From Candidatus Barnesiella excrementavium (lineage in GTDB: Bacteria; Bacteroidota; Bacteroidia; Bacteroidales; Barnesiellaceae), in assembly GCA_019115485.1 (NCBI GenBank), contig DXDM01000005.1:1-64000 (forward strand): a stretch of 64,000 nucleotides of DNA, read 5' to 3'. Shown here in pieces: positions 42,401-51,572 of the stretch (positions are counted from its first letter, which is position 1; each line of letters opens with the position of its first letter). The position numbers and the translations under genes were made by a program. The notes below the pieces were generated by a model. The model was not told where the DNA came from and did not search any database. It worked only from the letters and a program-made list of their open reading frames with translations.

Positions 42401-42726
42401 TCAAAGAATTGCCCGACGGTTCTGGCCAAAAAGTATCTGTTGAAAAATACTATACGACTATCGGTGCCTTCCCGATGGAAGATCATGTTTACGATGCTAC
42501 CAACCTGCGTATGCGTGATATCTCGTTGAGCTACAATATGCCCAACCTCTTTGGAAAGAGCCAAGGCATGACGGTACAATTCTCGGTAAAGAATGCCTTC
42601 TTTATCTATAAGAACTCTCCTGTTGATCCCGATATTTCGGTATCGGCCGATGTCTTCTCGGGTATTGACAGCTATGCATTGCCTACGACCCGTAGCTTTG
42701 CTCTGACGTTGAAATTCAATTTATAA
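39490..42726 (+). CDS. SusC/RagA family TonB-linked outer membrane protein
   Basis: KGVVSDETGEPLIGVSVLVRGTAIGASTNIDGVYSI; LDEVVVTAMGISRESKTLTYATQ; ends SFALTLKFNL. Confidence 0.97.
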   Translation: MKKNQTCKIGLLALVLSLFAPCMASAMEQPAGQAAAKETQLNKHRIKGVVSDETGEPLIGVSVLVRGTAIGASTNIDGVYSIEVPNNNAVLDFSYVGYQKASLSLAGATSYDVVMKEETRVLDEVVVTAMGISRESKTLTYATQTIKSEEVTRIKETNFINSLQGKSAGLTIVPNNTGAGGGASKIVLRGSTSILGTNQPLIVIDGVPMQNGMGKQAGEQMIYSGERSSDDLLSTINPEDIDNMTILKGPNAAALYGSAANNGVIIITTKSGAAGAVKVNISSSTSVETIAMYPRTQQIYGISDGGQWAAWGPKIGTRSADELASSPYLMNSARSAVKDFFNMGLTTNNGLTLSGGTENFRTYFSYNNTYQTGLLPNNKFNRHNVMFKETFSLFDKRININTSLNWIHQKTENGPIVGKALSALHALYRTPADIDMRYFKHNYQHPGTAADNIVSDPKLGNPKLLGQPVQTWYWYDQHLNNPYWVANMLNDATKRDRLMANVTLDAKIWQNIKYQTRFSVDYVVNNNLNEEYAGMNRVGFDYVGGKYYSSNSRSSDIYNDHMLTWDDRFADKIDVNVAVGTSFTRHYDRNSNITTAIDTCGIPNAFVPQNSLKRRPNSAVDGSATSAYDSWNNNDWSTAAFATASIGLFDKIYLDGSYRLEWAQSFQQFTQGSGYKSFDYYSAGANVLLDKFLPRRDWLNQLKWRGSWSVVGNPIPNTLFARQFIDFGTGVISTRPPLFDNPLPETTTSFETGLDVWMFENKFNFDLTYYNSTLRNQFLYVTTANGESKPVNTGVIRNYGLEFQAAYRWNFHKDWRWQTGFNIAWNDNRILETYKTESGAPYEVQQGPNAFKIKYIEGGRFGDIYVNSFARDENGYIKVNNPGDYENAVPVMTSGKYETYVGNMTSPITLGWNNTFTWKNLSLYFLIDGRIGGKVMSLTEADLDLYGLSERSAQDRLNGERVIQNGKEYILKELPDGSGQKVSVEKYYTTIGAFPMEDHVYDATNLRMRDISLSYNMPNLFGKSQGMTVQFSVKNAFFIYKNSPVDPDISVSADVFSGIDSYALPTTRSFALTLKFNL

Positions 42727-42759
42727 TGTGAAATACGATTATTCTAAACAATTATAAAG

Positions 42760-44514
42760 ATGAGAAAAACAATATATTCAATCGGATTTCTTGTCCTTGA
42801 ATCCGTATTATCAATAGGCCTCTTCACGGCTTGTGGAGACCAGTTTCAGGAGGAATATCCCTGGATGATTGGTCGGCAGCAAGATCAGGACAATACCAAC
42901 GAGGAGGGTGCCGGTGCTACCGATATTACCATTCTTGAAAAAGAGCTTCGCGGAGCCATTCCCTACATGATCAGCTATACCAAGGGAGGAAGTTGGCAGC
43001 CTCACGCCTACCAATATCAACGCTCCAACAGCATTGACAATTATGCCGGATATTGGACGACCACCAAAGGATCATTTGCTTTCGGTGGCGCTCTGCCCAC
43101 GCTTTACACCTATCCCAATGACTATTTGGGAGGACCGATGGATAATACGATTTTCACGCAGTCGTATAATGCCATTCACTATGCAGAGACTTTGGGTAAA
43201 CCCGAATGGCGCGCTGTGGCGTTGATTATTCAGGCTTATCAGGGTCACGAAATCGTTGACTTCTATGGCGCCGCTCCTTTTACCGACTGGCGAAATCTGA
43301 AACGGACTCCGCCGTTGACTTACGAGAAAGGTGAGGATATTTACAAGCAGATTTTCGATGACCTCGATGAAGCTATCCGCATATTGAAAGAGCGTCAACC
43401 TTCGCGTGACGAGATTTCCAAAATCGAAGATTTGACGATTCGGACCTTGTCGAATGGCGAATGGCGCATGTGGGTGAAATTTGCCAACAGCATCAAGATG
43501 CGTATGGCCATGAATATTGTGAAATACGACGCCGGTACTGCACAAGCGAAGTTTGAACAGGCTGTCAATGACGATATCGGTGTCCTCAGCGAGGCCGATG
43601 CCCGCGACATTGCCTACTATCAGAATCAAAATTCCTGCGTTTGGTATACACTTGGTAACTCGTGGCACGACATTCGCTTGGGAGCGTCGTTGGAGAATAT
43701 CCTCAAACGATGCAATCACCCGTTGCTCACTCGTTGGTTCGATACCAATCCCTATACAATCAAGGACAAATATTCGGGTATAACGGCCAAGTCTGATGTA
43801 TATGGAGTTCGGGCCGGTATCAATATGTCTGGTAACAATACAACTGATAGGGAAAAAGGTTACGGGCCCTTTGCCACTCTGCGAGGCGAATTCCAATACA
43901 TGCATCAACCCTTCTTCAAACGCACCGAGAGCCTCTTCCTGATGGCCGAGGGTGCTCTGCGGGGCTGGAACACGAAGGGACGCACGGCCCAAGAACTGTA
44001 CGAGGCCGGTATCCGTCTCTGTTTCCAGGAGAATGGTATCACCGACGAAGAGGTCATCAACCAGTATCTGGAACAAACCGAAGTCAATGATGTCGATTAT
44101 GTCGATCCCTACAATGGAGAGAACAATATTGCCGGGCGAGTAAACGTGTGTGTAAAATGGAACGACGGTGACTCTAACGAGACGAAACTCGAGAAGATTA
44201 TCACTCAAAAGTATATCGCCAATTTCCCCATGAGTGCCGAGGCTTGGACGACCTTCCGCCGTACGGGCTATCCTCGTCTGTTCCCGGTTAAGTTGAATAA
44301 CATGAAGGACCAGAACGTCGACACCGAGTTGCAGTTGCGCCGTATTCCTATTGTAGAGACTACGAATAATGAATTGGAGATTGCTTCGCTTGTACAAGCT
44401 CTTGGTCAACCCAACTGGGGTGGTTCGCGTGTCTTCTGGGATATTGCCGACGAAACTCGCGGGGAACAGAGTCCCGACAATGAATACCTGTTGGTAGAAC
44501 CGCACAACTTTTAA
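42760..44514 (+). CDS. SusD/RagB family (SusD-like 2) lipoprotein
   Basis: Lipobox LFTACGDQFQEEYPWMIG; DFYGAAPFTDWRNL; FLMAEGALRGWN; follows susC. Confidence 0.93.
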   Translation: MRKTIYSIGFLVLESVLSIGLFTACGDQFQEEYPWMIGRQQDQDNTNEEGAGATDITILEKELRGAIPYMISYTKGGSWQPHAYQYQRSNSIDNYAGYWTTTKGSFAFGGALPTLYTYPNDYLGGPMDNTIFTQSYNAIHYAETLGKPEWRAVALIIQAYQGHEIVDFYGAAPFTDWRNLKRTPPLTYEKGEDIYKQIFDDLDEAIRILKERQPSRDEISKIEDLTIRTLSNGEWRMWVKFANSIKMRMAMNIVKYDAGTAQAKFEQAVNDDIGVLSEADARDIAYYQNQNSCVWYTLGNSWHDIRLGASLENILKRCNHPLLTRWFDTNPYTIKDKYSGITAKSDVYGVRAGINMSGNNTTDREKGYGPFATLRGEFQYMHQPFFKRTESLFLMAEGALRGWNTKGRTAQELYEAGIRLCFQENGITDEEVINQYLEQTEVNDVDYVDPYNGENNIAGRVNVCVKWNDGDSNETKLEKIITQKYIANFPMSAEAWTTFRRTGYPRLFPVKLNNMKDQNVDTELQLRRIPIVETTNNELEIASLVQALGQPNWGGSRVFWDIADETRGEQSPDNEYLLVEPHNF

Positions 44515-44533
44515 TCCATAAATCTTTAAGAAC

Positions 44534-46480
44534 ATGAAACGATATAGCATAATATTATTTTTGGCTATCTTCTTTGGTGTAACTATTTTTTCAGCCTGTA
44601 AAGAAGAGGCCACGCTCGACGGTGCGGCCGAGGTATATATCACGCTCAATCCTACGAATATTTCGTTAAGGTTGGGCGACACGGTGCGAATTTCGGCTAA
44701 GGTTACCAATCTGAGCGGTAAGGAGATTGAGACCCCCATCACTTGGTCGGTTGGCGACGAAACGGTTGCCAGGTTGTTGGGCGATACGGCCATTGTAGCC
44801 GTGGACGGTGGTCAGGAAAAAGAGACCACCCTCAAAGCTCTGTTGGAAAACGGCAAGTATGCTCTCACGTCGGTGTATGTAACCCGCAATTTGCCCGAGG
44901 GGGTTACTTGCGTGGCCAACGACAGCACCATGCCCGAGATGACGGTAAAGCAGAGTTACAACATGCTCCACGATTCGGTGATGTTTGCCGTTTCCCCCAA
45001 GACTCTGCTCTATGATTATGATCCCGAGGTGACCCTCGAAGGGGTTAAGGCCTACGATCCGTTGACCACAATCAATTATGAGAAAGGGCTTGTAACCGTC
45101 CATTTCGTTTCGCCCCGCGAGTATGGAGAGGGGAAAGTAACCCTTTCGCTCGGTGAATCTTCTACGGCTCAATCGGGTTCGTGTGACATTGTTATCGCTC
45201 CACAGCTTTTGGCTACATTCTACGGCGAGGCTTATTCCGACCAGCCCTATATTGGGACCCGTCCCGATCAAGGAGTTTTGCCTATGTATTTTGTATATAC
45301 CTATGAAAAAGAGCTGGACATAAACACCTCCGATACCGTCCGTGTAGCCATAAATTTACAGACGGGTCTACGCGAAGATATCGAGAATGCTTACGATGCC
45401 TATCATTGGGAAATCGCATCGGGCAGTTCGGTTGTCATTACCCAAAAGACGAATGAGTATGTCGAAAACCAAGGTTTCGATGCCGTGCTTTCGGTACGCG
45501 CCGGCGTCGATGAGGGCGATACCGAGATACATTGTGTCACCCCCGATACCGTGCTAGTGGCTACCTTCCGGGTGAAAAATTTCAAGGTGCGTTATCCGGT
45601 CGAGGAGATTACGGTCGACAAAGATCCCGTGACCATGCCGGTCGGTGGTGTCGCCTTGCTTACAACGGGTGTGATACCCGCTTCGTCCTATGCCTATCAC
45701 AAGCCGGTGATTACCCCCGTCGATCCTACGAAGGTTTCGGTAGGTACATATGATGGTAATGTAATCTCCCTCAGAGGTCTTGCCGTGGGTGAAACAGACC
45801 TGATTTTGACGGCCAACGGTAAGGAAAAACGGATTAAGGCCATTGTAACCGATGGCATAGCCTCGGTTCTGTGGGCTCAAGGTAACCCTCTTACCATCTT
45901 TGAAGGACAATCGGTACAATGGGGTGTTGAAGCCCGGACTCTCTCGGGTGGCGAGAATCCCTACGATGTCGACTGGATTTCGTCCAATACCTCGATCCTT
46001 ACGGCCAAGCAAGATGGAGATGACAACAAGCATGGTATCGTTACGGGTGTATCGGCCGGTATGGCCCAAGTGAGAGCCGAAGTGGCCGGAGTCTCTTCCG
46101 ATGCAGCTGAGGTCAATGTGATTGCCCTGCCTGTCGATTTGACGTTGAATGCGGCAAAGACGGTGAAAGATAATTCATGGGCGTATAACAATGACAAAGA
46201 TCTGGTTGTGAGTGTGGAGATGTCTGCCTCGTCGGTTTATAAAACAATCCTGCTTACCCTCCCCGGGGTATATACGGGAACCCAAACGGGAACCTTTACC
46301 CTTCCTGCCGGAACGATCCTTGATATCGACGGTGCTAAGGTTGAGGTCTCTTCGGGTAGTGTGACCATTTCGACCGAGGGCGACAACATGTTTGTGACCT
46401 ATACGATTTCGGGTAGTGTGGGTGGCAAGTCCTTCTCGGTTCAGGCCGATAAGGTACCCGTCGTATCCTATTTTGAATAA
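44534..46480 (+). CDS. Lipoprotein with Ig-like domains, putative surface glycan-binding protein of N-glycan PUL
   Basis: Lipobox IFSACKEEA; tandem bacterial Ig-like motifs (ITLNPTNISLRLGDTVRISAKV..., VEEITVDKDPVTMPVGGVALLTTGVIPA). Confidence 0.75.
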   Translation: MKRYSIILFLAIFFGVTIFSACKEEATLDGAAEVYITLNPTNISLRLGDTVRISAKVTNLSGKEIETPITWSVGDETVARLLGDTAIVAVDGGQEKETTLKALLENGKYALTSVYVTRNLPEGVTCVANDSTMPEMTVKQSYNMLHDSVMFAVSPKTLLYDYDPEVTLEGVKAYDPLTTINYEKGLVTVHFVSPREYGEGKVTLSLGESSTAQSGSCDIVIAPQLLATFYGEAYSDQPYIGTRPDQGVLPMYFVYTYEKELDINTSDTVRVAINLQTGLREDIENAYDAYHWEIASGSSVVITQKTNEYVENQGFDAVLSVRAGVDEGDTEIHCVTPDTVLVATFRVKNFKVRYPVEEITVDKDPVTMPVGGVALLTTGVIPASSYAYHKPVITPVDPTKVSVGTYDGNVISLRGLAVGETDLILTANGKEKRIKAIVTDGIASVLWAQGNPLTIFEGQSVQWGVEARTLSGGENPYDVDWISSNTSILTAKQDGDDNKHGIVTGVSAGMAQVRAEVAGVSSDAAEVNVIALPVDLTLNAAKTVKDNSWAYNNDKDLVVSVEMSASSVYKTILLTLPGVYTGTQTGTFTLPAGTILDIDGAKVEVSSGSVTISTEGDNMFVTYTISGSVGGKSFSVQADKVPVVSYFE

Positions 46481-46492
46481 AGAACATCGTTT

Positions 46493-46532
46493 GGGGACAA
46501 GTGTTACGGGCTGTATAGCTTGCCTTGTCCCC
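46493..46532 (+). other. Intergenic stem-loop between Ig-like lipoprotein and GH85
   Basis: GGGGACAAG ... CTTGTCCCC, 9-bp perfect stem, no U-tract. Confidence 0.5.
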
Positions 46533-46599
46533 GAACTTTCCCTGTAAATACAGTAACTTGAGATTATACAATACATTATTAACCCCAAAAACATTTTCC

Positions 46600-49500
46600 A
46601 TGAAAAGAAAACTATTTTTATTTTCCGGAATTTTGGCCCTGTCGCTTTCAGCCCATGCACAAGAGCTGAGGTATGATTACATGACGTGGCCCGACAGCCA
46701 GAAACTGGGTGAGTATGCTTCCCAATGGACCCCGGGAACTCCTTTGTTTGAAGATGAGAATTTCTACATCTCGCGTGTGAAACCCAAAGCCCGCTTCCGC
46801 AATGCGCGTACGCAGGTTAACGAATCGCTGAACGAAACCAATGACAAGAAACTTCTCTTTTGGGTGCCGATAGGCGATGTCGTAACGCTTAAAGATGATG
46901 CTGGCGAGGATGTTTATTTTGTTGACAATGCCCGTCCCAACGGTAAGTTCGACAACGAGGCTTTCAGCATGTGGTCGTATGTTACCCACTATGGCAACTG
47001 GACTGCTCCGCAAGGATGGGTGCCCGGTGCTTTTGCCGATGTGGCTCACAAAAACGGTGTGGGTGTTTCGGGCGTAGCCTCTGTGCCTTGGGGCGATTTA
47101 AAGGATGACTGGAAGACTGCTTTGAACAATATGTCCAATTCTGCCTCTGTTCGTGAGAAAGTAGCTCAGTTCCTTCATTACCATGGTGTAGATGGCTTGG
47201 GGTATAATTCGGAATTTGGTACTTCGGATAGAACCCTGATTAACAATTTGAACGCTTTGAATGAGAAGGTTCATAGCTATCTGACCGAGAAGGGAAATCC
47301 GGTAGCCGAGAACATTTGGTACGATGGAACCGATATAAGCGGAAGTTGTATTTTTGACCGTGGATTAGGTGATCATAATAAAGATATTTTCGGTGACGGG
47401 CAGCATATCCGCACAACGCTCTTCTCGAATTACAATTGGCATGGTACTCCGCTGGGAACATTCAATCAGGCCAATGTGAATAACAAGGCTCCCGGTCGTA
47501 GTCTGCTCGATATCTATGCCGGTTTCAACATGCAGGGCGGTGACCCCTCTACATGGACTTTACTCGAAGATTATGATGTCTCGATTGGTTTGTGGGGTGC
47601 CCACAGTTTCAACATGTTGTGGGGCGACCGGGGTAACTACGGCAGTACCGACCTCGCCAAGCAGTTGGGTTATCAGACTATCATCGAACAGTTTTTCTCC
47701 AATGGTAACCGCAACCCCATTGATGCCATTAAGGTGTTTGACCGGGGCAATCACCACCCCAATGAGAACTGGTTCGGTATGTCGGCATTCATGTCGGCCC
47801 GCAGCTCTCTCAGCTGGGATCTCAGCGAGGAGCCCTTCATCTCCTATTTTAACCTGGGTAACGGACAGTTCTTCAACTGGATGGGCGAACGTCAGAACGA
47901 TAACGAATGGTACAACATCGGTGTGCAGGACTATCTGCCGACCTGGCGTTACTGGTTTGCCTCTGAATTCTTGGGCAAAACGGCCGACAAGGTGGTTGAG
48001 AATGGCCTGGAAGCCCAATTTACTTACGACGATGCCTATGTAGGCGGTTCGTGTCTGCGTATTTTCGGTTCGTCGGCCAACGAATATCTGCACCTTTTCA
48101 AAACCAAATTTGCTTTGAGTACGGGTGACAAGATTACGTTGCGCTATAAACTGGTTGGCGGACAGGCCGATGTGAACCTGGCTTTCTCGGTAGACGGTGC
48201 CGAACTGACGCCGATAGAGAGCCGGTTGAGTGTGTTGACCGTTGCCGATGGTGAGGTTGACAACGAGGTGTGGGTAGAGAAGACATTTACCCTCTCGGGT
48301 CCGCTCGCTACCAGCCTGGCCAATAAAACCATCGCCATGGTTGCCCTTCATTTCGAGAATGCCTCTAACCTGGATCTTTACCTGGGCGAATTCTCGATTA
48401 CGCGGGGTACTACGGCTACGCCTGCCGCTCCTGAGATTACGAAAGCCAAAGTGTTGGCTGCAAACTATCAGGGTGTAGATGCCAAGGTTATCTTCAACAT
48501 GGCCAGCACGAAGACCGATCGCTATGAACCGGTGTACAACCTCGATGTAAATACCTCGTTGTTCAAACTTTATGCTCAGCAAGAGGATGAAGAGGAAATT
48601 CTGATGGGTATTACCACCTCGTGGGCCGGCATGTACTACTCGATTCCTACCAATTGGGACGGAACTCGCCGTGTACGTTTGGGTGTTGCTGCTGTTTCGG
48701 TCGACATGAAGTCTGAGTCGCTAATCACGTGGAGCGAGTATATGGATATGGGTAACTATACGACGACCGATGAGATTCAAATTGATAAAACTACAATTAA
48801 GCCGGGTGAGAGCTTCGAAATCTCTTATGTCGATCCTCGTCATGAACCAGCCAACTGGCAAGTGGTCAACAGCGAAGGAACGGTTGTAGCACAGGCCAAT
48901 AATACGACAGTCTTCTCTGTGCCCGATGGTATTCAGGAGATTGGTGGTTATGATGTGAAAGTAACATTTAATGGTGAGACAACCACTTATGGTTACTATG
49001 TGCAGATTACCAGCGAAGCCATAGGTGCACTGCCCGAAATTCAATCGTTGACCGTCAATGAAGCGGCTGCCGGCTCTGAGGCGGTAGAGATAGAGACCGG
49101 TGACCAGCTCACGCTGGGCTATACGGGTAGAAGTGCCAACGGAGCCTCTTCGCGTGGTGTTCAGATTAACGACTGTTGGGTAGGCGGTCGCATGGGCGAT
49201 TCGGGTATTGAAGCCGGTCAGTCCTTCTCGGTAGCCGCATGGGTACGCTTTACGACGCTCCCGGCATCATCTAGTTTCTTCAGTATCGAGAATCGGACTA
49301 CGGGTTGGCCGGTGAACAACTGGGGTTGGATGTGGTCGAATATTACCAGTGAAGGTAGGGTTACGGAATTTAAGGTTCGTGCCGATGGTGCTGCCACGCC
49401 GGTTGTCGTGAAATATACTTTCCCCAACACCGTGGTATCGCCCAATGCCTGGAACCACGTGGTTCTGACCTTTGAATATAATACTGATGGAAATTTCCGT

Positions 49501-50406
49501 TCACGGTTCTACCTGAACGGTGTATTGCAGGAGTCTACCTGGGAGTATGGATTGGCCCCTAATATTACGGCAACGGGTACAACTAACGATTGGGTACCTA
49601 AGGCAAAATATGATGTTTCGGCTACCGACTGGTTCTGTTTTGCCGGTGGTCGTGGCGAAAGCCCCACAACCAATAACGGTATTATCGATGAACTGTTGAT
49701 TTGGAACGGAGGCATGGAGCAAGCCGATGTCGATCAGGTTCGTGCCGGACTCGACGGCAACAGCCTGCCTGCCAATGTAATTGCTTACTGGGATTTTGAA
49801 ACCAATGCAGGTGACGACCTTACTTTCGCCGCCAAGGGTTCGCAGGCCGGAGCCAAGGCCAGTGTCTTTAAGGTGGTAACTCAAACCGCACAAGGTTCGG
49901 GTATCCAAACGCCTCAAACTCCGCTCTATACTTCGGGCTGTCCGTTTATTGACGGTGAAGGGTTCCAGGTAGAGACTCGCCCGACCTGGTCGACCAAACG
50001 GGGTGTATTTACCGAATCGACCGGTACTGATCTTGAGGGTTCTACGAAACTGTCTTATACCAAGGCCGGTGACTACACCGTTACGCTGAAACTCGAAAAC
50101 TCGCTGGGTTCGGATACCAGAACCTATCCGGTATTCAAAGTAGATCTCAGCTCGGGTGTAGAGGACGAAACCGCAGCCGAAATGCGTACCTATACGGTTG
50201 ACGATGTTCTCTTCGTTGAATTCGTAGAAGATGGCGATTATCAGGTAAGCGTTTATAACGTGTCGGGTATGCTTGTTGCTCAGGACGAGGCTACGGTTGC
50301 CGCCGGACAACAAATGAGAATCTCGCTCGGCGCCAAGGGCGTTTACGTAGTGAAAGTCATGAAAGAAGGTAAGGTGGTTCGCTCGGTTAAGGTGTTGAAT
50401 CGCTAA
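46600..50406 (+). CDS. GH85 endo-beta-N-acetylglucosaminidase with LamG-like domain and T9SS type A sorting domain
   Basis: RYDYMTWPDSQKLGEYASQWTPGTPLFEDENFYISR; GVGVSGVASVPWGDLK; VDGLGYNSEFG (N-x-E catalytic pattern); LamG region; C-terminus YQVSVYNVSGMLVAQDEA...GVYVVKVMKEGKVVRSVKVLNR. ATG 46600 chosen. Confidence 0.93.
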   Translation: MKRKLFLFSGILALSLSAHAQELRYDYMTWPDSQKLGEYASQWTPGTPLFEDENFYISRVKPKARFRNARTQVNESLNETNDKKLLFWVPIGDVVTLKDDAGEDVYFVDNARPNGKFDNEAFSMWSYVTHYGNWTAPQGWVPGAFADVAHKNGVGVSGVASVPWGDLKDDWKTALNNMSNSASVREKVAQFLHYHGVDGLGYNSEFGTSDRTLINNLNALNEKVHSYLTEKGNPVAENIWYDGTDISGSCIFDRGLGDHNKDIFGDGQHIRTTLFSNYNWHGTPLGTFNQANVNNKAPGRSLLDIYAGFNMQGGDPSTWTLLEDYDVSIGLWGAHSFNMLWGDRGNYGSTDLAKQLGYQTIIEQFFSNGNRNPIDAIKVFDRGNHHPNENWFGMSAFMSARSSLSWDLSEEPFISYFNLGNGQFFNWMGERQNDNEWYNIGVQDYLPTWRYWFASEFLGKTADKVVENGLEAQFTYDDAYVGGSCLRIFGSSANEYLHLFKTKFALSTGDKITLRYKLVGGQADVNLAFSVDGAELTPIESRLSVLTVADGEVDNEVWVEKTFTLSGPLATSLANKTIAMVALHFENASNLDLYLGEFSITRGTTATPAAPEITKAKVLAANYQGVDAKVIFNMASTKTDRYEPVYNLDVNTSLFKLYAQQEDEEEILMGITTSWAGMYYSIPTNWDGTRRVRLGVAAVSVDMKSESLITWSEYMDMGNYTTTDEIQIDKTTIKPGESFEISYVDPRHEPANWQVVNSEGTVVAQANNTTVFSVPDGIQEIGGYDVKVTFNGETTTYGYYVQITSEAIGALPEIQSLTVNEAAAGSEAVEIETGDQLTLGYTGRSANGASSRGVQINDCWVGGRMGDSGIEAGQSFSVAAWVRFTTLPASSSFFSIENRTTGWPVNNWGWMWSNITSEGRVTEFKVRADGAATPVVVKYTFPNTVVSPNAWNHVVLTFEYNTDGNFRSRFYLNGVLQESTWEYGLAPNITATGTTNDWVPKAKYDVSATDWFCFAGGRGESPTTNNGIIDELLIWNGGMEQADVDQVRAGLDGNSLPANVIAYWDFETNAGDDLTFAAKGSQAGAKASVFKVVTQTAQGSGIQTPQTPLYTSGCPFIDGEGFQVETRPTWSTKRGVFTESTGTDLEGSTKLSYTKAGDYTVTLKLENSLGSDTRTYPVFKVDLSSGVEDETAAEMRTYTVDDVLFVEFVEDGDYQVSVYNVSGMLVAQDEATVAAGQQMRISLGAKGVYVVKVMKEGKVVRSVKVLNR

Positions 50407-50449
50407 TGTGAAAACCGGTTATTCCCTCTGGGGAATATAAATACTCTAT

Positions 50450-50485
50450 AAGGAGTGCGCCTTTCGAGGCGCACTCCTTTTTTTT
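50450..50485 (+). terminator. Rho-independent terminator of GH85 PUL
   Basis: AGGAGTGCGCCT-ttcg-AGGCGCACTCCT followed by T8. Confidence 0.9.
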
Positions 50486-50591
50486 CTATGCAGTGGTGCG
50501 AAACTTTCTCGCGGTTTTTGTCGTTCTCTTACTTTTGTAAAATCCTTGTGTGCGGGTTGCCGATAAATTTGTTTCTGTGCGGGGCTTGTAC

Positions 50592-50599
50592 TACTTTTG
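50592..50599 (+). promoter_or_regulatory. -7 box TACTTTTG directly before dus start codon
   Basis: TTTG-N20-TACTTTTG-cagt-ATG. Confidence 0.6.
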
Positions 50600-50603
50600 C
50601 AGT

Positions 50604-51548
50604 ATGGCGTTACCTCTCTATTTTGCACCGTTACAGGGCTATACCGATGCGGTTTACCGCTGTGCCCATGCCTCGCTCTTTGGCGGGGTAGCGGCTTATT
50701 ATACCCCTTTTGTCCGAATCGAGAAGGGTGACTTCCGGCGAAAAGAGCTGCGCGACATCGAGCCGCTCCATAATGTCGGGGTACCGACCGTGCCTCAGGT
50801 GATGGCCTCGCAACCCGACGAACTGCGCCGATTGGTCGACCAGGTGGCCGGGTATGGATACCGTCGCATCGACCTCAATCTAGGTTGTCCGTTCCCCATC
50901 TTGGCTCGTCGCCATAAAGGGTCGGGGCTGTTGCCCTATCCCGACGAGGTGGAGCGTTTGTTGCGAGCGCTCGAAGGGTATGAAGGTTTTACCTTCTCGG
51001 TGAAGATGCGGTTGGGGTGGGAGAGCCCCGAGGAGTCATTACGGCTGTTGCCGCTTTTCGAAAGTTCGTCTGTCCGGCAAATTACGCTGCATGCCCGGTT
51101 GGGAAAGCAGCAGTACAAGGGCGAGCCCGACCGGGAAGCCTTTGCCCGCTTCTACGAGGATTGCCGTCTGCCGCTTGTCTATAACGGCGACCTCACGACG
51201 GTAGCCGATATGGAGGCAATGGAGTTGCAATTTCCCCGATTGTCCGGGTTGATGGTGGGGCGGGGACTATTGGCCGCCCCCTGGCTGGCCGAAGCCTATG
51301 CCCATGATGGAGCCCTTCCGCCCACGCGTTACGAACGGGTGGCCCGTTTGCATGAACAGGTGTGGAATCATTATGCCGAGGTCTCTCAGGGCCCGCACCA
51401 GCTGCTTGCCCGCATGGCCTCGTTCTGGGAATACCTGTTGCCCGATGTCGACAAGCGTTTGCGGAAACGGGTGCTGAAAGCACATTCGGTCGAGGCATAC
51501 ACCGAGGCTGTGCAGGCTCTGTGGCTCTCGATACGGGAGCTACGATAG
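50604..51548 (+). CDS. dus: tRNA-dihydrouridine synthase
   Basis: MALPLYFAPLQGYTDAVYR; DLNLGCPFPILARRHKGSGLL; FTFSVKMRLGW; ITLHARLGKQQYKG; LVYNGDLTT. Start set at 50604. Confidence 0.95.
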   Translation: MALPLYFAPLQGYTDAVYRCAHASLFGGVAAYYTPFVRIEKGDFRRKELRDIEPLHNVGVPTVPQVMASQPDELRRLVDQVAGYGYRRIDLNLGCPFPILARRHKGSGLLPYPDEVERLLRALEGYEGFTFSVKMRLGWESPEESLRLLPLFESSSVRQITLHARLGKQQYKGEPDREAFARFYEDCRLPLVYNGDLTTVADMEAMELQFPRLSGLMVGRGLLAAPWLAEAYAHDGALPPTRYERVARLHEQVWNHYAEVSQGPHQLLARMASFWEYLLPDVDKRLRKRVLKAHSVEAYTEAVQALWLSIRELR

Positions 51549-51572
51549 AATCTGATGGAGGCATTTATGCCT

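Noticed and set aside
43072-44793. 573-aa ORF antisense to SusD
   Set aside because: Antisense shadow of a certain SusD gene.
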